64,000 nucleotides of DNA from contig FWWN02000668.1 in the NCBI GenBank assembly GCA_900175165.2, positions 62,001 to 126,000 on the forward strand. Reading direction: 5' to 3'. The notes below the pieces were generated by a model. The model was given only the letters and a program-made list of their open reading frames with translations, had not been told where the DNA came from and searched no databases. Of the stretch, positions 33,801 through 45,011 are shown piece after piece (within the stretch, counting starts at the first letter, position 1; every line of letters begins with the position of its first letter). The position numbers and the translations under genes are program-made. Origin of the DNA: Rhizomucor pusillus. Its lineage: Eukaryota > Mucoromycota > Mucoromycetes > Mucorales > Lichtheimiaceae.

Positions 33801-34341
33801 TGTGTTTTCACATATGCACTGATTTCAGCGTGCACTCGGGCGCACAGCTTTTCGCCCTTCTTATATTGACACAGGTCTTCGCATAACTAATAATAACAAC
33901 TCAATGGTGGACGAAATTTGGATCCATGTGCGATGAATGTACCTGATACAAGACTTCGGGACTTTCCTTTGGTTCTCTTTGATAGTTGATAGCATCGATC
34001 GATTCTTTCAGTTTTATCCACGCGTCTTCAAAGTAGTTTGGAGGCAAACTCGGGGATGCTTTTGTGATAAACTCCATTTAGTTTCATATCTCTCACGTCG
34101 CAGCAAACTTTTTAACACCTTTCATCTTGATAACAAACTTCTTTTCAGATCGTACTGGATTTTGTTTAGATCGTCGGTTCGGGTCCGCCAGGAGCGCGCT
34201 GAACGGCCTGTCACTGGCAGATTTGCTGCTACCAGCCCCGGCATTATCTGACATTCCTCTTTCCTGAGCTGATCGGCTCGCGGATGGATTTTGCAAGCGT
34301 CTAAGCTTCGTCGGATCAGCTGCTTCTGAAGCGTTATGCAT
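30859..34341 (-). CDS. CUL4: Cullin-4-like ubiquitin ligase scaffold
   Basis: A multi-exon gene with more than ten short introns; I did not fix every junction. It begins at ATG 34341 with a disordered, Ser-rich tail and KKFVIKMKG, matching the CUL4 lead-in. Cullin repeats follow (SFYHTDFEQPFLAASEQYY, LRRRIQGKLDNIFQL). The cullin homology domain includes INVLTHGLWPSHTPLDVTLP. The neddylation helix is AIVRIMKNKRHLGHSALL, and the last exons give RRIETLIEKEYL and end in YCYME. CUL4 with DDB1 and Rbx1 forms E3 ligases for DNA repair and chromatin. The 3' end is tail-to-tail with the POLD3 fragment, 17 bp away. A 5' fragment of a second copy lies at 40647-41263. Confidence 0.85.
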
Positions 34342-34489
34342 TGTGTTGCTCAAAGAAGGAAAACGTTGCACGAAAATGGTCAAGATCCGCGCAGTCGCTT
34401 TTTGTCGAAAAAAAAAAAAACAAGAACTCCTGTTTGTATCTTTGCATAATGAAATGTTTTATTGTTTATTCTATTGTTGATCTATTGCC

Positions 34490-35345
34490 CTGTTCAGTAG
34501 ATCTTTTTGTCTCCAACCGTATGCAGAGGAAGGATCTTGCACCATCTCCATAAGTGGGAAATAACGGTTGGTCATTTTGATAGAAAGCATGATAGGATAT
34601 TATCGAATGTCACGCAGCGTACGCGAACGTATGAGTTATCAGGAATATCCTTCACAGCATCAATCAAATCATCCAGAGTGTCTACTTTAGTGGAGTTGAT
34701 ATGCGTAATCCAGTTTGTTGGTGTCAGGTTGTACATGTAAGCAGGAGATCCACGAGCGCGAGCATTGATGTATATTCTGGATGGCAAAGTCTTGCTCTGC
34801 TGCAGAACCGCCTTGTGAGGTTCTATGTAGATAAGTAAGTACCTGACAGTTGCGAGCGAGTATTCCAACAAGGAGAACAAACCTTGCAGAATTGCACCGC
34901 CCCAAAATACGACGCGACTTGAGCCTGCGCCGGATATGGGCGAAGTTTCCACATTAAGGGCCATTTCTTGCTTATGCCGCAATATAGTCGTTTCCAACTC
35001 TCCTTCTTCATACTCTATATCCATCCCGTACACTTTTCTATTGATCGCCAAGATCATGTTCTTTCAAAACCTTGGTATTCTCACTGCTAACTTCCGTCCG
35101 CCGGACCAAGAAGATTTCGTGTTTGGTATGATCGTTTCCTGTATTTTTTGAATTCACTCATCAGATACACCCAGAGCTGATGCTTGGAACATTTGTATAG
35201 TCTGGAACTCGATGTTTATACTCCTTAAATCCACAAGCTTTGTTTCTTCTAATCGTTCGACCACGGGTAGAATCGTCAATATATGCAAGCCGAGATGATA
35301 TTCATTATCGAGTCATTGAGTTGCGTTTGACCAAGAAACTCATCA
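34490..35345 (-). pseudogene. NMA111 3'-part duplicate
   Basis: This matches the 3' part of NMA111 at about 41402-42285, including its intron 10. Positions 34601-34910 are identical to 41521-41830. A base loss near 34597 shifts the frame just before the normal C-terminus, and upstream changes near 35040-35140 break the PDZ coding region. Homology ends at about 35345, next to a retroelement fragment. The protease domain is absent, so this is not a functional protease. Confidence 0.88.
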
Positions 35346-35354
35346 ATCATGCAA

Positions 35355-35790
35355 ACTAGAAATGTTTGTGCTTTGGACTGAACAGGGAAAACTCGAGTCA
35401 ACAACCGTGCGCGAGCTACCGACGATCTACTTTGCACTTCAGCTCCATGCAGAAAACGTCCGCGATACGGTAATTCGCCTGTACTCAGACAATATGACAG
35501 CTCTAAAATATGTCCAAAATGAAGGAGACCCAGCGTCACCTTTGCTCCAACAATTCGCACTGAAAATCAACGAGATCCTGTTACGATACAAGATACGTCC
35601 CGCTTCCTGGAAGAGTAGACGCTTTGTGCGACAGGACACGTCTTTCATCAACTTCGGTGCATGAACTTGATTTTCCACAGACATAACGAGAGTAGTCTTC
35701 CGAAGTAGTACGCCCGTTTTCCATTGGATAAAGGACAACCAAAGAGTCAAACTTCTAGACAAGTTACAGCATCGGAAATCTAGTAAGGTC
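35355..35790 (+). mobile_element. DIRS-like retroelement RNase H relic
   Basis: The frame at 35362-35664 contains ESTTVRELPTIYFALQLHAE, LYSDNMTALKYVQNEGDPAS and LLQQFALKINEILLRYKI. This is the reverse-transcriptase-linked RNase H region of DIRS/Ngaro-type elements, with the Asp of YSDN as a metal ligand. A frameshift follows, and a second frame continues with FRSSTPVFHWIKDNQRVKLL. No reverse transcriptase, tyrosine recombinase or terminal repeat is visible. It lies directly at the end of the duplicated NMA111 fragment. Confidence 0.6.
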
Positions 35791-35799
35791 ATGTAGCAT

Positions 35800-36484
35800 T
35801 ATTCAGCCTTACTCACTTCACGCACGCCTCGTGTACATATTCTGTTTGCATTTTAGACACCAGTGACGTGTGATTGCTGTAGTGCTTGTTGATGTATATT
35901 TACTCAAGTACTAGTTTGAATCTTTAGAACGATATCTCTTCTACTTCGTTTCAGCATGCTACTTGCAGCAAGACGTGAAGATGGTGAGCACCGGCAAGAG
36001 AGAAAGACGAACTTATTAATAATTGTTGGGGAAATCAGTTTGGAATCGGGTGTTTAGGTTTGTTTCGCATGAAAGCTGATAAATACAGTTTTACTGAGAT
36101 AAAGTTACATGCATGACAAAAATATCAGTGTATTGACGTTGATCTTATATAGCGATGGCGAGCTCCGGCATTCCTATCCGTCGAAATGCAATAAAATAAT
36201 AAGGTGCATCAGAACGATAGCTTAAAACATTATATCTTAGACATAAGCTTTGTACAAAATGGAACAATGTTGATTGATATTGTTATAATATTTTTACTGA
36301 ATCTTTGTTATCAGCTTTTCTTGGAGACCTGTTGAACAAACAAGGACGATCTGCTCCTGAAGGAAACGCGCTTCATTGTTCAAGTCTCGACGGTTAGGTT
36401 CCGATTGGCCCTGATAGTGACTGGTTCCCCGCTCCTGCAACGCGAAGGACGATGGAATAAAGCTAATCTTCACTGCCTAAAAAA
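35800..36484. other. Intergenic region upstream of POLD3
   Basis: About 680 bp of AT-rich sequence between the retroelement relic and the POLD3 start. No ORF or element is recognised. It should contain the POLD3 promoter. Confidence 0.4.
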
Positions 36485-38134
36485 ATGTCGAAAGAATATG
36501 TGGATTATTTAGATACGTGTATTTTACAAGAAAAGCGACCTGTATGTATGCAATTGTAGATTCCATACCATTGTTAACTTGAGGATGGTGTCAGGTCACA
36601 TACAAGTTACTTGCTCGTAAATTAGGCATTCATATCAACACGGCTAAGCAGTGCGTAAATTACTGAAATCGTCTCGAGAGCAGATCTGATCGCTGATCTG
36701 ATACAGGGCTTTGTGGGAATACGTCAATGGCAAACCACAAGTACAAGCGATCTATTGCATCAGCGGCAGACTCGCTTCGGACGGCAGCGAACCTTGCCTC
36801 AGCTTTAAGCTCGTGAAACAGGCAGACCTCGAAGGTACCGGTTAAATCAAAGCAGCGTTGGAATTCATAATAACTTGCTTTTTACGACAGAAAGGAAAAA
36901 GGATTTTAGGAGTATATCTGGTATACATGTCTACAGCATCCAGCCATACGATGTCAAGGTAGAATCAGAATTATGTTTTAGGATGTGGTCGATGCAAATG
37001 ATTGATTTATGGTGGATAGGATCTTTCGGTCTTGGTGACAGCCAGCAAAGAAATACCTTATCTGACTCTGGAAGATCGCGTAAAGTAAGTCTATTATTAT
37101 TATGGATTCAAAAAGGAAGAATGTTCAATTTATTTTCTTGTCAGATGCGGCGTACTGAAATGTTCAGCGGCATTCATGGAAACTGCGCATGCGACCACAA
37201 TGTCAATAGATAAAGAAACAAAACCAACATCTACGGCATCTTTATCGACACTTACACATACTGCGAAGGCAGATAAGCTTGCACAGGCACCTACTAAAAA
37301 GCAACCGGCACAAGTAAAATATTACGTTGAGTGTCGAGAGGAAGCCAGATGTCTCACAAAAGAGCTGTTGCGTATTAGACATCGAAATCTCTAGGCAAAC
37401 GAAAATCGCTATTTGGATCTGCTGCAGAAGAGACGAAGCCGAAGCAGGTGCAAACACCAGCACCGCCTAAACCTGAACCTGAATCTTCTAAAGGTACGTA
37501 TGCATACAGTTTTGCACACAACAATGGTCTCACGACATGTACAATCCAGTGGAGGACAAAAAGAAAGCGACATTAAGAGTAGAAGATATATTCTCAGATG
37601 AGGATGAAGAGATGATCGAAGCTCCTGCGCCGGTCGAAGAAAAGAAAGAGGCCACACCGGAACCTATAGAACAGGAACAAGAAGAGCAGAAAGAAGAAGA
37701 ACAGAAAGACCAAGAGGAAGAGAAAGGTGACATTGATGCTGTATATATCGTAAAAATACCAATTATTGATCATTTTATGTAGTAGCGGCCGAAAAGGAAG
37801 AGCCAGTCGCAACGAAGCCGGGTAAAGTTCGAAGGAAGGTCATGAAGAAGAAACATTACACCAATGAACGCGGCTTCTTGGGTAAATAAGGGATAATACT
37901 TAATATTTGCTTGTATCTGGAGAAACTTATATTGTCATGCGGTTAGTAACCGAGGATGTATGGGAATGGGAAGAAGTCGATGCAGATCAAGTGCCGGAAA
38001 GTACCAGCAAAGAACCTCCAAAATCACCCAGCAGACCAAAACCACAGCCATCTCCTGCGAAGAAATCAGGAAAGAAACCTTCTCATGGCGGCGAGCAAAA
38101 GAGTTTATTGAGTTTCTGGGGCAAACGTCAATAG
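36485..38134 (+). CDS. POLD3: DNA polymerase delta subunit 3 (Pol32/POLD3/Cdc27)
   Basis: Ten exons (36485-36541, 36595-36650, 36707-36834, 36891-36958, 37020-37084, 37145-37313, 37379-37493, 37550-37726, 37783-37881, 37947-38134) give 373 aa. The N-terminal winged-helix part contains VTYKLLARKLGIHINTAKQ and GIHVYSIQP, matching POLD3, which binds the B subunit of polymerase delta. A long charged, disordered middle follows (Glu/Lys-rich). The C-terminus carries a PCNA-interacting box QKSLLSFW. The subunit raises polymerase processivity and supports translesion and break-induced replication. A copy of exon 10 exists at 30591. Confidence 0.9.
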
Positions 38135-38251
38135 CAATAGCAATAAAAGAGAATCGGCATATTCCATATTAGCGGATCCAGGCACTTTTTTCGGCGGCGA
38201 ACATGCATTCACCGCCGCCACTCAATTTTTTCTTCCTTCATAAAAAGCGAC

Positions 38252-38882
38252 ATGAGCAGTGGAAACATCTCCCAGGAAGCCAACGTTCTTTTCCAAGATA
38301 ATCTTAACATCACCGACATTGATCCGGAGGGAAAGCGTTTCGATCGAGGTACGATTCCAATGATTTGTAAAACGCTATCAAGGATTATTAAGCCTTTGAT
38401 CAGTATCACGATTGGTCGCCCGTTCGACCAACTATGACCTAGACATTATTCTAGATTTCAACTCTGAGATTTACCCACTGCAAGCTGGCGAAAAGATCTT
38501 CTTCGTACTGGCATCGTCATTGTCTTTGGAGCCTGAAAAGAAGAAGGAAAAGAACCCTAACGACAAGAAAGAACGTGTCAGCTGGCGTGAACGCGCTCCC
38601 GGCGAACGCGATATCAGCGACGAGTTCGAGTATGTCATGTACGGCAAAGTCTACAGATACGACGACTCTACAACAGGTGCCGGTACCGCCGCTGTTGCGT
38701 CTGGCCAGAAAGTGTAAGTCTTTAACTGCATTGATTGGGGAGGATAGTATAATTGAACCAAATGTATATATAGATCTGTCAATATTTCCTTTGGAGGCAT
38801 GCTTTGCTCCATGGAGGGCGATTACAGACCTTTGCAAAACCTTGTAGTAGGCGACAACGTGTATCTCCTCATCAGAAAGTAA
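38252..38882 (+). CDS. RPB8: RNA polymerases I, II and III shared subunit RPB8 (ABC3)
   Basis: Three exons (38252-38348, 38404-38713, 38774-38882) give 171 aa. RPB8 is a small OB-fold subunit common to all three nuclear RNA polymerases. Family landmarks are ITDIDPEGKRFDR, DLDIILDFNSEIYPL, VLASSLSLE, DEFEYVMYGKVYRY, and the C-terminal SFGGMLCSMEGDYRPLQNL ending YLLIRK. The insert before the YVMYG strand (Lys/Glu-rich) is longer than in yeast. It sits where the body of the right-hand CUL4 copy would be expected. Confidence 0.95.
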
Positions 38883-39199
38883 AACATGTACATATATATA
38901 TTCATTGCATTTACGCACCAGCAACGAAGCATGCAATCGATTACATACCTGATATTCTTCAGTATATTGAAACGGGCAGTCTAAATCACTCAAATTTAGT
39001 GCGAGAGGAATCAAAAACAAGATTTGGCGAATACAAACTCAAAAACTTGGTTTTTCAGCTTCGAGAAATACATTTCGCAAAGTATCCAAGACGTACAGAT
39101 TTCTCTTGCGGGCACTTTCGGTATCCCCTTCACGTACTTTCTTTAGTGACGCGTTCATGAAAGCCGGTCTATTGTCCTTTCACCAGTGCGTGGACAACT

Positions 39200-39583
39200 T
39201 CACTTCTCCTCCTCTTTACGAAAACGGCTCACGTGCTCAGAAATGCGTGCGTATATTTCCGCCACAGTAAAACTTTCATATTCGCTCATCCGTCTTTTCA
39301 GGCGACGCTGCTCGAAAGCCTTCATCCAGGAAAGTCAGGATGTCGCGGTCACCATCTAAAGAAAGCATGAGTTCTGAGATAAATAAAACTTTCTAACAAC
39401 ACCTACAGAGCATGTTATTACCGGAGACGCCTCCCTGCTGCATTTCTCTCCGGGCTTCACTTCAGAGGCACCATCAACGTCATGCATGTCGGGATAGCGC
39501 ATGTACAGTGATGGATTTGCGTTAATGTATGCAGATGGGAGCAATGCTGGACGAGATGGATCGCCATAGTCACAAAGCTCCAT
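39200..39583 (-). CDS. Small conserved-looking hypothetical protein
   Basis: A two-exon model (39422-39583, 39200-39319) gives 93 aa and keeps frame over a GT-AG intron. It starts MELCDYGDPSRPALLPSAY, continues with INANPSLYMRYPDMHDVDG, and ends with a basic then helical segment (FEQRRLKRRMSEYESFTVAE) closing RFRKEEEK. Composition is protein-like and the intron has a good branch and tract, but I do not recognise a family. It lies between RPB8 and the IS630 relic. Confidence 0.45.
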
Positions 39584-39689
39584 CGCAAGCGGGTTATTCG
39601 TTATTTTCGACAAAGATTATTCTTCATTCGCCAGCGTATGTTCCTTCATAAATAGAATACAGGCAGCATGACCGCGAGTAACTGTTCGC

Positions 39690-40460
39690 TTGATACGTGA
39701 CATGATTACTGTTTATGACTTCGTGAAGACACAATGCAACCCATCGCTTAAAAGGGCTCGGTTTCAGCCTGTGGATAGGAGCAGTGAGGAGAAGATCCAA
39801 GAGCGACCTGATTGGGTTCGGAAGTGGGAGGGAAGCAACTTAGACTTCAAGACTAATTGCCGTCTTCCTTGATGAGTCTGCCTTCCGTGTTAACTTGAAG
39901 CGCGGCATGGCCTGGTCGAAGAAAGGTTCCCCCTGTGGTGATCATAGTGCCCAAAATTCGAGCGCGAACGTTACCATCTTGGGCGCCATCCCTGCCTCAG
40001 GTCTCATTAAGTGCAGCTTGAGGCTTCCACAGATACCAGCCAAGAAGAGAAACCGAGGAGATCATGTTGATCCTATGCGTTCAGGAACCGAAACAGGTCA
40101 TGATCTTAGCTTCCTGAAGGCTATAATGGATGAAATGGACAAGTATCCACACATGAAGGGCAACTATCTTGTCATAGGTAACGTCCCTATCCATTAGTCT
40201 GAAGATGTCGCTAGGTACATCGAGTCTCGTGGTTACCGCTATGCTTATCTCCCGTCATATTCTCTTGAACTCAAGCCGATCAAGCAGTTCTGGTCGGTCG
40301 TTAAAAGCAAAGTTAAACGGAACAGGTTTTTGGAAAAAGAGACACTGGTGATCAGAATTACTGAGGCATCCAATAGCTTAAAATTGAGTGATTTTGAAGG
40401 TTATGTCTCTCATTCCCATAAATGCTTACATAATTGTCGTAATAGAGAGCAGCTCTGATA
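39690..40460 (+). mobile_element. IS630/Tc1-mariner transposase relic (fragment B)
   Basis: Two frames joined by a shift near 39865 encode KTQCNPSLKRARFQPVDRS, FLDESAFRVNLKRGMAWSKK, LGAIPASGLIKCSLRLPQ, YPHMKGNYLVIGNVPIH and, after a stop, IKQFWSVVKSKVKRNRFL. This is the DDE transposase of a family common in Mucorales. The first Asp (FLDES) remains. The second is Gly in VIGN, where families have an Asp-Asn pair, and the last acidic residue is Lys in IKQFW. The enzyme is therefore dead by frameshift, stop and active-site loss. The N-terminal HTH domain is missing. Confidence 0.75.
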
Positions 40461-40646
40461 TGTTTCTCACTACAAAACTCATGTATTTTTAAGTGAGGAG
40501 GTCAGGCCGCGATAAGACGTTCTGTTTTTGCGAAATCTGATTTGTACACACGACATCTATTTTTGGAGAGATGCGACATCAATTTTCACTAGGTGGGGGG
40601 AGCGAGGGCGACATTACGTTCCCGGAAAGACTGACATCCGTCAATG

Positions 40647-41263
40647 CGGGAAGATTTCCATCAATCGTCGACCGTCATCAGAAAATCAACGCCTTGGTGC
40701 GTATTCCTGTCAAGATGGTTAGTTCTCAATGCAAAAGCTTGCAAAGTAAAAGCTGGATACATGCTTTTCAAGCAAGTCAACTTCTTATATAGACACAGAT
40801 CTTCGCACAACTGATTAAACAACTCAATGATGCACGAAATTTGGATCCATATGCGATGGATGTACCTGATACAAGACTTTCGGACTTTCCTTTGGTTCCC
40901 TTTGATAATTGATAGCATCGATCGATTCTTTCAGTTTTATTCACGCGTCTTCAAAGAAGTTTGGAGGCAAACTCGGGGATGGCTTTGTGATAAACTCCAT
41001 TTAGTTTCATATCTCTCACGTCACAGCAAACGTTTTGACACCTTTCAGTTTGATGACAAACTTCTTTTCAGATCGTACTGGATTTTATTTAGATCGTCAG
41101 TTCGGTCTGCCAGGAGCGCGCTGAACGGCCTGTCACTGGCAGATTTGCTGCTGCCAGCCCCTGCATTGTCTGACATTCCTCTTTCTTGAGCTGATCGTCT
41201 CGTGGATGGATTTTGCTTGCGTCTAAGCGTCGTCCAGTAAGCCTCTTCTGAGGCCTTATGCAT
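40647..41263 (-). pseudogene. CUL4 5'-part duplicate
   Basis: This aligns with 33665-34341 of the intact CUL4. It starts with the same N-terminal tail (SAQERGMSDNAGAGSSK) and then shifts frame near 41104 because of a base loss. About 65 bp present at 33793-33858 are missing near 40779. The rest of the gene is absent; homology stops at about 40647, close to the IS630 relic. Divergence from the intact copy is clearly higher than in the POLD3 and NMA111 identical tracts. Confidence 0.85.
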
Positions 41264-41401
41264 TGTGCTGCTCAAAGAAGGAAATGTTGCACAAAAATGG
41301 TCAATCGCTTATTGTCAATCAAAAACAGAAAACACCAAACACCTCTTTGTAGCTTTGCATAATGAAATACTACATTGTTTATTGTATTACACATTGTTGA
41401 T

Positions 41402-44400
41402 CTATTGCCTTGTTGCGTAGATCTTCTGTCTCCAACCGCATTCAGCGGAAGGATCTTGCACCATCTCCATAAGTGGGAAATAATGATTGATCATTTTGAT
41501 AGAAAGCATGATAGGGATGTTATCGAATGTCACGCAGCGTACGCGAACGTATGAGTTATCAGGAATATCCTTCACAGCATCAATCAAATCATCCAGAGTG
41601 TCTACTTTAGTGGAGTTGATATGCGTAATCCAGTTTGTTGGTGTCAGGTTGTACATGTAAGCAGGAGATCCACGAGCGCGAGCATTGATGTATATTCTGG
41701 ATGGCAAAGTCTTGCTCTGCTGCAGAACCGCCTTGTGAGGTTCTATGTAGATAAGTAAGTACCTGACAGTTGCGAGCGAGTATTCCAACAAGGAGAACAA
41801 ACCTTGCAGAATTGCACCGCCCCAAAATACAACACGACTTGTTCCTGCGCCGGACATGGGCGAAGTTTTTACTTTGAGAGTCATTTCTTGCTTATGCCGC
41901 AGAATAGTCATTTCCAGCTCTTCTTCTTCATACTGTACATCCATCTCGTACATGCGTGTTATCACTTTTCCATTGATTGCCAAGATAAGATCATGTTCTT
42001 GCAAAACCTTGGCGCTCTCACTGCCAACTTCCGTCCGCCGGACCATGAAGATTTGGTGTTTGGTATGATTTGCTTCCTGTATCTTTTGAATCCACTCATC
42101 AGATACACCCATAGCTGATGCTTGGGACATTTGTACAGTCTGGAGTTCGATGTTTATGCTCCGTAGATCCACGGGTTTTTGTTGTTTTAATCGTTCGACC
42201 ACAGGTAGAATTGTCGATATATGCAAGCCGAGATGATATTCATTATCGTGTCCATTTGAGTTGCGTTCGCCCAAGAAACTCATCCACAGTCCCTGGACTT
42301 GTCCTTTAGCGTCAGCCAGTAATCCGGACGAACATTGCTGTGCTAAAGGTGTATCCAAAGTGATGGCATCCATGTTGATGCCACGGAAACGTGGAGTCTG
42401 CAAAAAGAAATCCGTTATTAGCTTATTAAGAGACTGCGGATGTTGTCTTGAATACTTGCTATGTTTTGAGGGATGGTAAGGCATGTAATATCGGTAACGA
42501 CGGTGTCGAGGCATACTGGGCGGTAGTTGTGGTTGAGAGCGACAAGAGTAACCCTGTGTCCCTGTTCGAGAGTTTCGTTGCTGATAGGGATCGTCATAAC
42601 GTCTGTATCACCAAGCAGCTTTGGATCATATTTGACTACTGCAAAGTTATGTGTAGGATGTAAATACTATGACAATCTGTTTGTTACTCGATCTGTTTTC
42701 GATGGATTAATTCTCGTCTACTTACAATGACTTTTCCAGGGATGACGATCGAATCGGCTATGGTAATGGAAATATCACCCAACGCGCTAGGCACAATGCT
42801 TCGTGAAACCACCACAAGACCTTGATCTTTATCGACGATAACGCCAGCACCTTGTTTCCGGCTGCGCGGGAAGCCGTCCAAGCTACAAGGCATATAAACA
42901 CTGACACGCACGAGGCAACGGACCAGCTCCTTACTTGGGCCTAAGCTTGCATCGAGCTGAGCAAAACGCTTTGTAGATGGCAATAACGGTTGCGGCGGGA
43001 TAGGATCCCCGAAGTCGGTAAAATCCCACAAACCAGTCTTGTCATTTCGAACAGCTAAACGGAACGGACTCCAGTGGCGTTCGATGGTAACAATTGCGAC
43101 AAGAATAGTGTGGGTGTCCGCGATTGAGTAATAAACTACTGGCACACGTTTCCGATCTGGAATATCCTTGACCACTTCGATAAATTTGTCGAGATTTGGA
43201 GTTTCCTTGTCGTCAATGGATTTAATGATCCAGCCATTATCAGGACCATCCAACCGGAAAACTACATTTCAGTAGTGTTAACATCTTTGCTTGTAGGTGT
43301 TTTCATAATCACGACTTACTTCCAACTGGATCTGCCACGTAAACACCTCGAACAGGTACGCAGTAGTCTCTGGCAAGCTGATATGATACCTCGTTCAATT
43401 TGGATCCACCGAATTCGACGTAGCGATCTGGAGTTCTACGGAGACAGGTGTCGGGTCGTATTTCTTTACTTAGCCTGCGTCTAGTTGACTTACATGGCAT
43501 GGAGGTCACCGACACGAATCTTGAATTCCACAGGTGTTCCTCCTCGTTCAATAAGAAATTCCACTTCTTGGCCAACATGGGAGTCCAAAATTTCTTCGAA
43601 AGGCACGAACGTAGTTATAAATTTGCCATTCATCTTGAGTAATATATCACCCTCCTCCATTTTGCCGTGAGCTGGTCCCTCCGGCAATACGCACTCAACC
43701 AAGAGTACACCAATCTCTTCTGGAAACTCCTTGCGTAGCTTTTCCTCGGTCTCAGGCCTCAAACCAAGTCGACGAGCTTCATCGAAAGGTCGATAGCTAG
43801 ATACATCGTCGTCAGTCCATCAGCTTTCCAGATCTAACAGATGTACATTCATACTCACACAAACTGGGTCTGTATATCTCCACGGGGGACAACCTTCCCT
43901 TGTTGAACGTATCCAAGAGCTCGCTTCACTCTATCCAAGGGCAAGAAGAAATCTGTAGCTGCCTTAACGTTACCGCCGGCTTGGAGCGCGACGGCATTGC
44001 CGTGGATGTCGATGACTGGAGAACCAGAACTTCCGCCACTCGTGCTCGACGCTGCCTGTCTGTAAAACTAACGTTTAGAGAAAACATTATCGTGACACTT
44101 TGCGCTGGACTACTAACAGGTAGAACGTGTTGAAATCATTGTACGTCAGTTCTCCATAATCAGGTGCGTTGCGATCTAATCGTGAAATAGAACCGGCTAG
44201 AATACTCAGCTTCTCTCCTGCATCGTTGCTATGAATCCGAGTTAACAAAGTTTCAAATGATACTGGCATAAACCAAATTACCCAACAACTCTGATGTCCA
44301 AACCGACTTTGGCAAGTTCAGGCCGTAAATCTATTTCACATACTGGCATATATTTGATCTTTTTGGGATCAAATCTGTACAACGTCAATGTTCCTGCAGG

Positions 44401-45011
44401 GACATTGATGCTAATGTTTGTTTACTTACTTTAAGAAGCCGAAATCATGAATAGGGTCGCGATAAATAGGAAAGACATCGACTTCCTCGTGGTCATGGAA
44501 TATAGCTTCGCCGATGAAAGGACCAGCGCAGGCTACGTGGCGATTAGTCAGGATAATGCCGTTCTTTGCATCTACGACGAATCCTGAGGCTTCCGAAGTC
44601 TCGGCTCCTACAGAGAAAATGAGCATTCAAAAAAAAAAAAAATTGAAGTAAATGGCATGCATCCCAGGTGTTGAACGGACCTTCAGTGTCGAAAGCGGCT
44701 ACTTGACTAAAACGGATAGAGACAATAGCTCTGATAACTTTCTCGATCGTCAACTGCCATTTGTGAGGAATAACGGGGGAAATCTCGCTTGACACGTCAT
44801 AGTCGTCCATTTCCATGGCGTCCTCGTACGTCGCGTCTTCGTGATCGTTGCCATTTGCATCCAGATCTTGCTCTCGGCTCAATCTCCGTCGCTTTGCCGG
44901 CAAGTTGGACGTTGAGGCAGGCGAATCGATGCCTTCAAGATCGGGATTTCTGGGAGCTTGATAACCGTTCTTTTCGGCATTTGGCTGCAATTTGTTGTTG
45001 TAGCCGTCCAT
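41402..45011 (-). CDS. NMA111: Nuclear HtrA-type serine protease Nma111
   Basis: Eleven exons (44681-45011, 44430-44607, 44282-44374, 44118-44228, 43859-44059, 43494-43796, 43320-43435, 42726-43261, 42460-42666, 41803-42397, 41402-41742) give 1003 aa, very close to yeast Nma111 (997 aa). The catalytic triad is visible: His in ILTNRHV, Asp in IHDFGFLK, Ser in [12 protein letters not shown] domains follow, then a second degenerate protease-like half and a further PDZ. The N-terminus carries a basic patch (KRRRLSRE) that can act as a nuclear signal. The family cleaves apoptosis inhibitors in yeast nuclei. ATG 45011 has the better context; ATG 45086 in the same frame is an alternative. Intron 9 (42398-42459) needs a GC donor. 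Intron 10 is 60 nt and in frame. Confidence 0.92.

Noticed and set aside
34572..35057. 161-codon minus ORF as a separate gene
   Set aside because: It is the broken 3' part of NMA111; its length comes from reading through the in-frame 60-nt intron.
36875..37213. 112-codon plus ORF inside POLD3
   Set aside because: It reads through two introns; the spliced POLD3 frame with IHVYSIQP and EDRVKCG explains the sequence.
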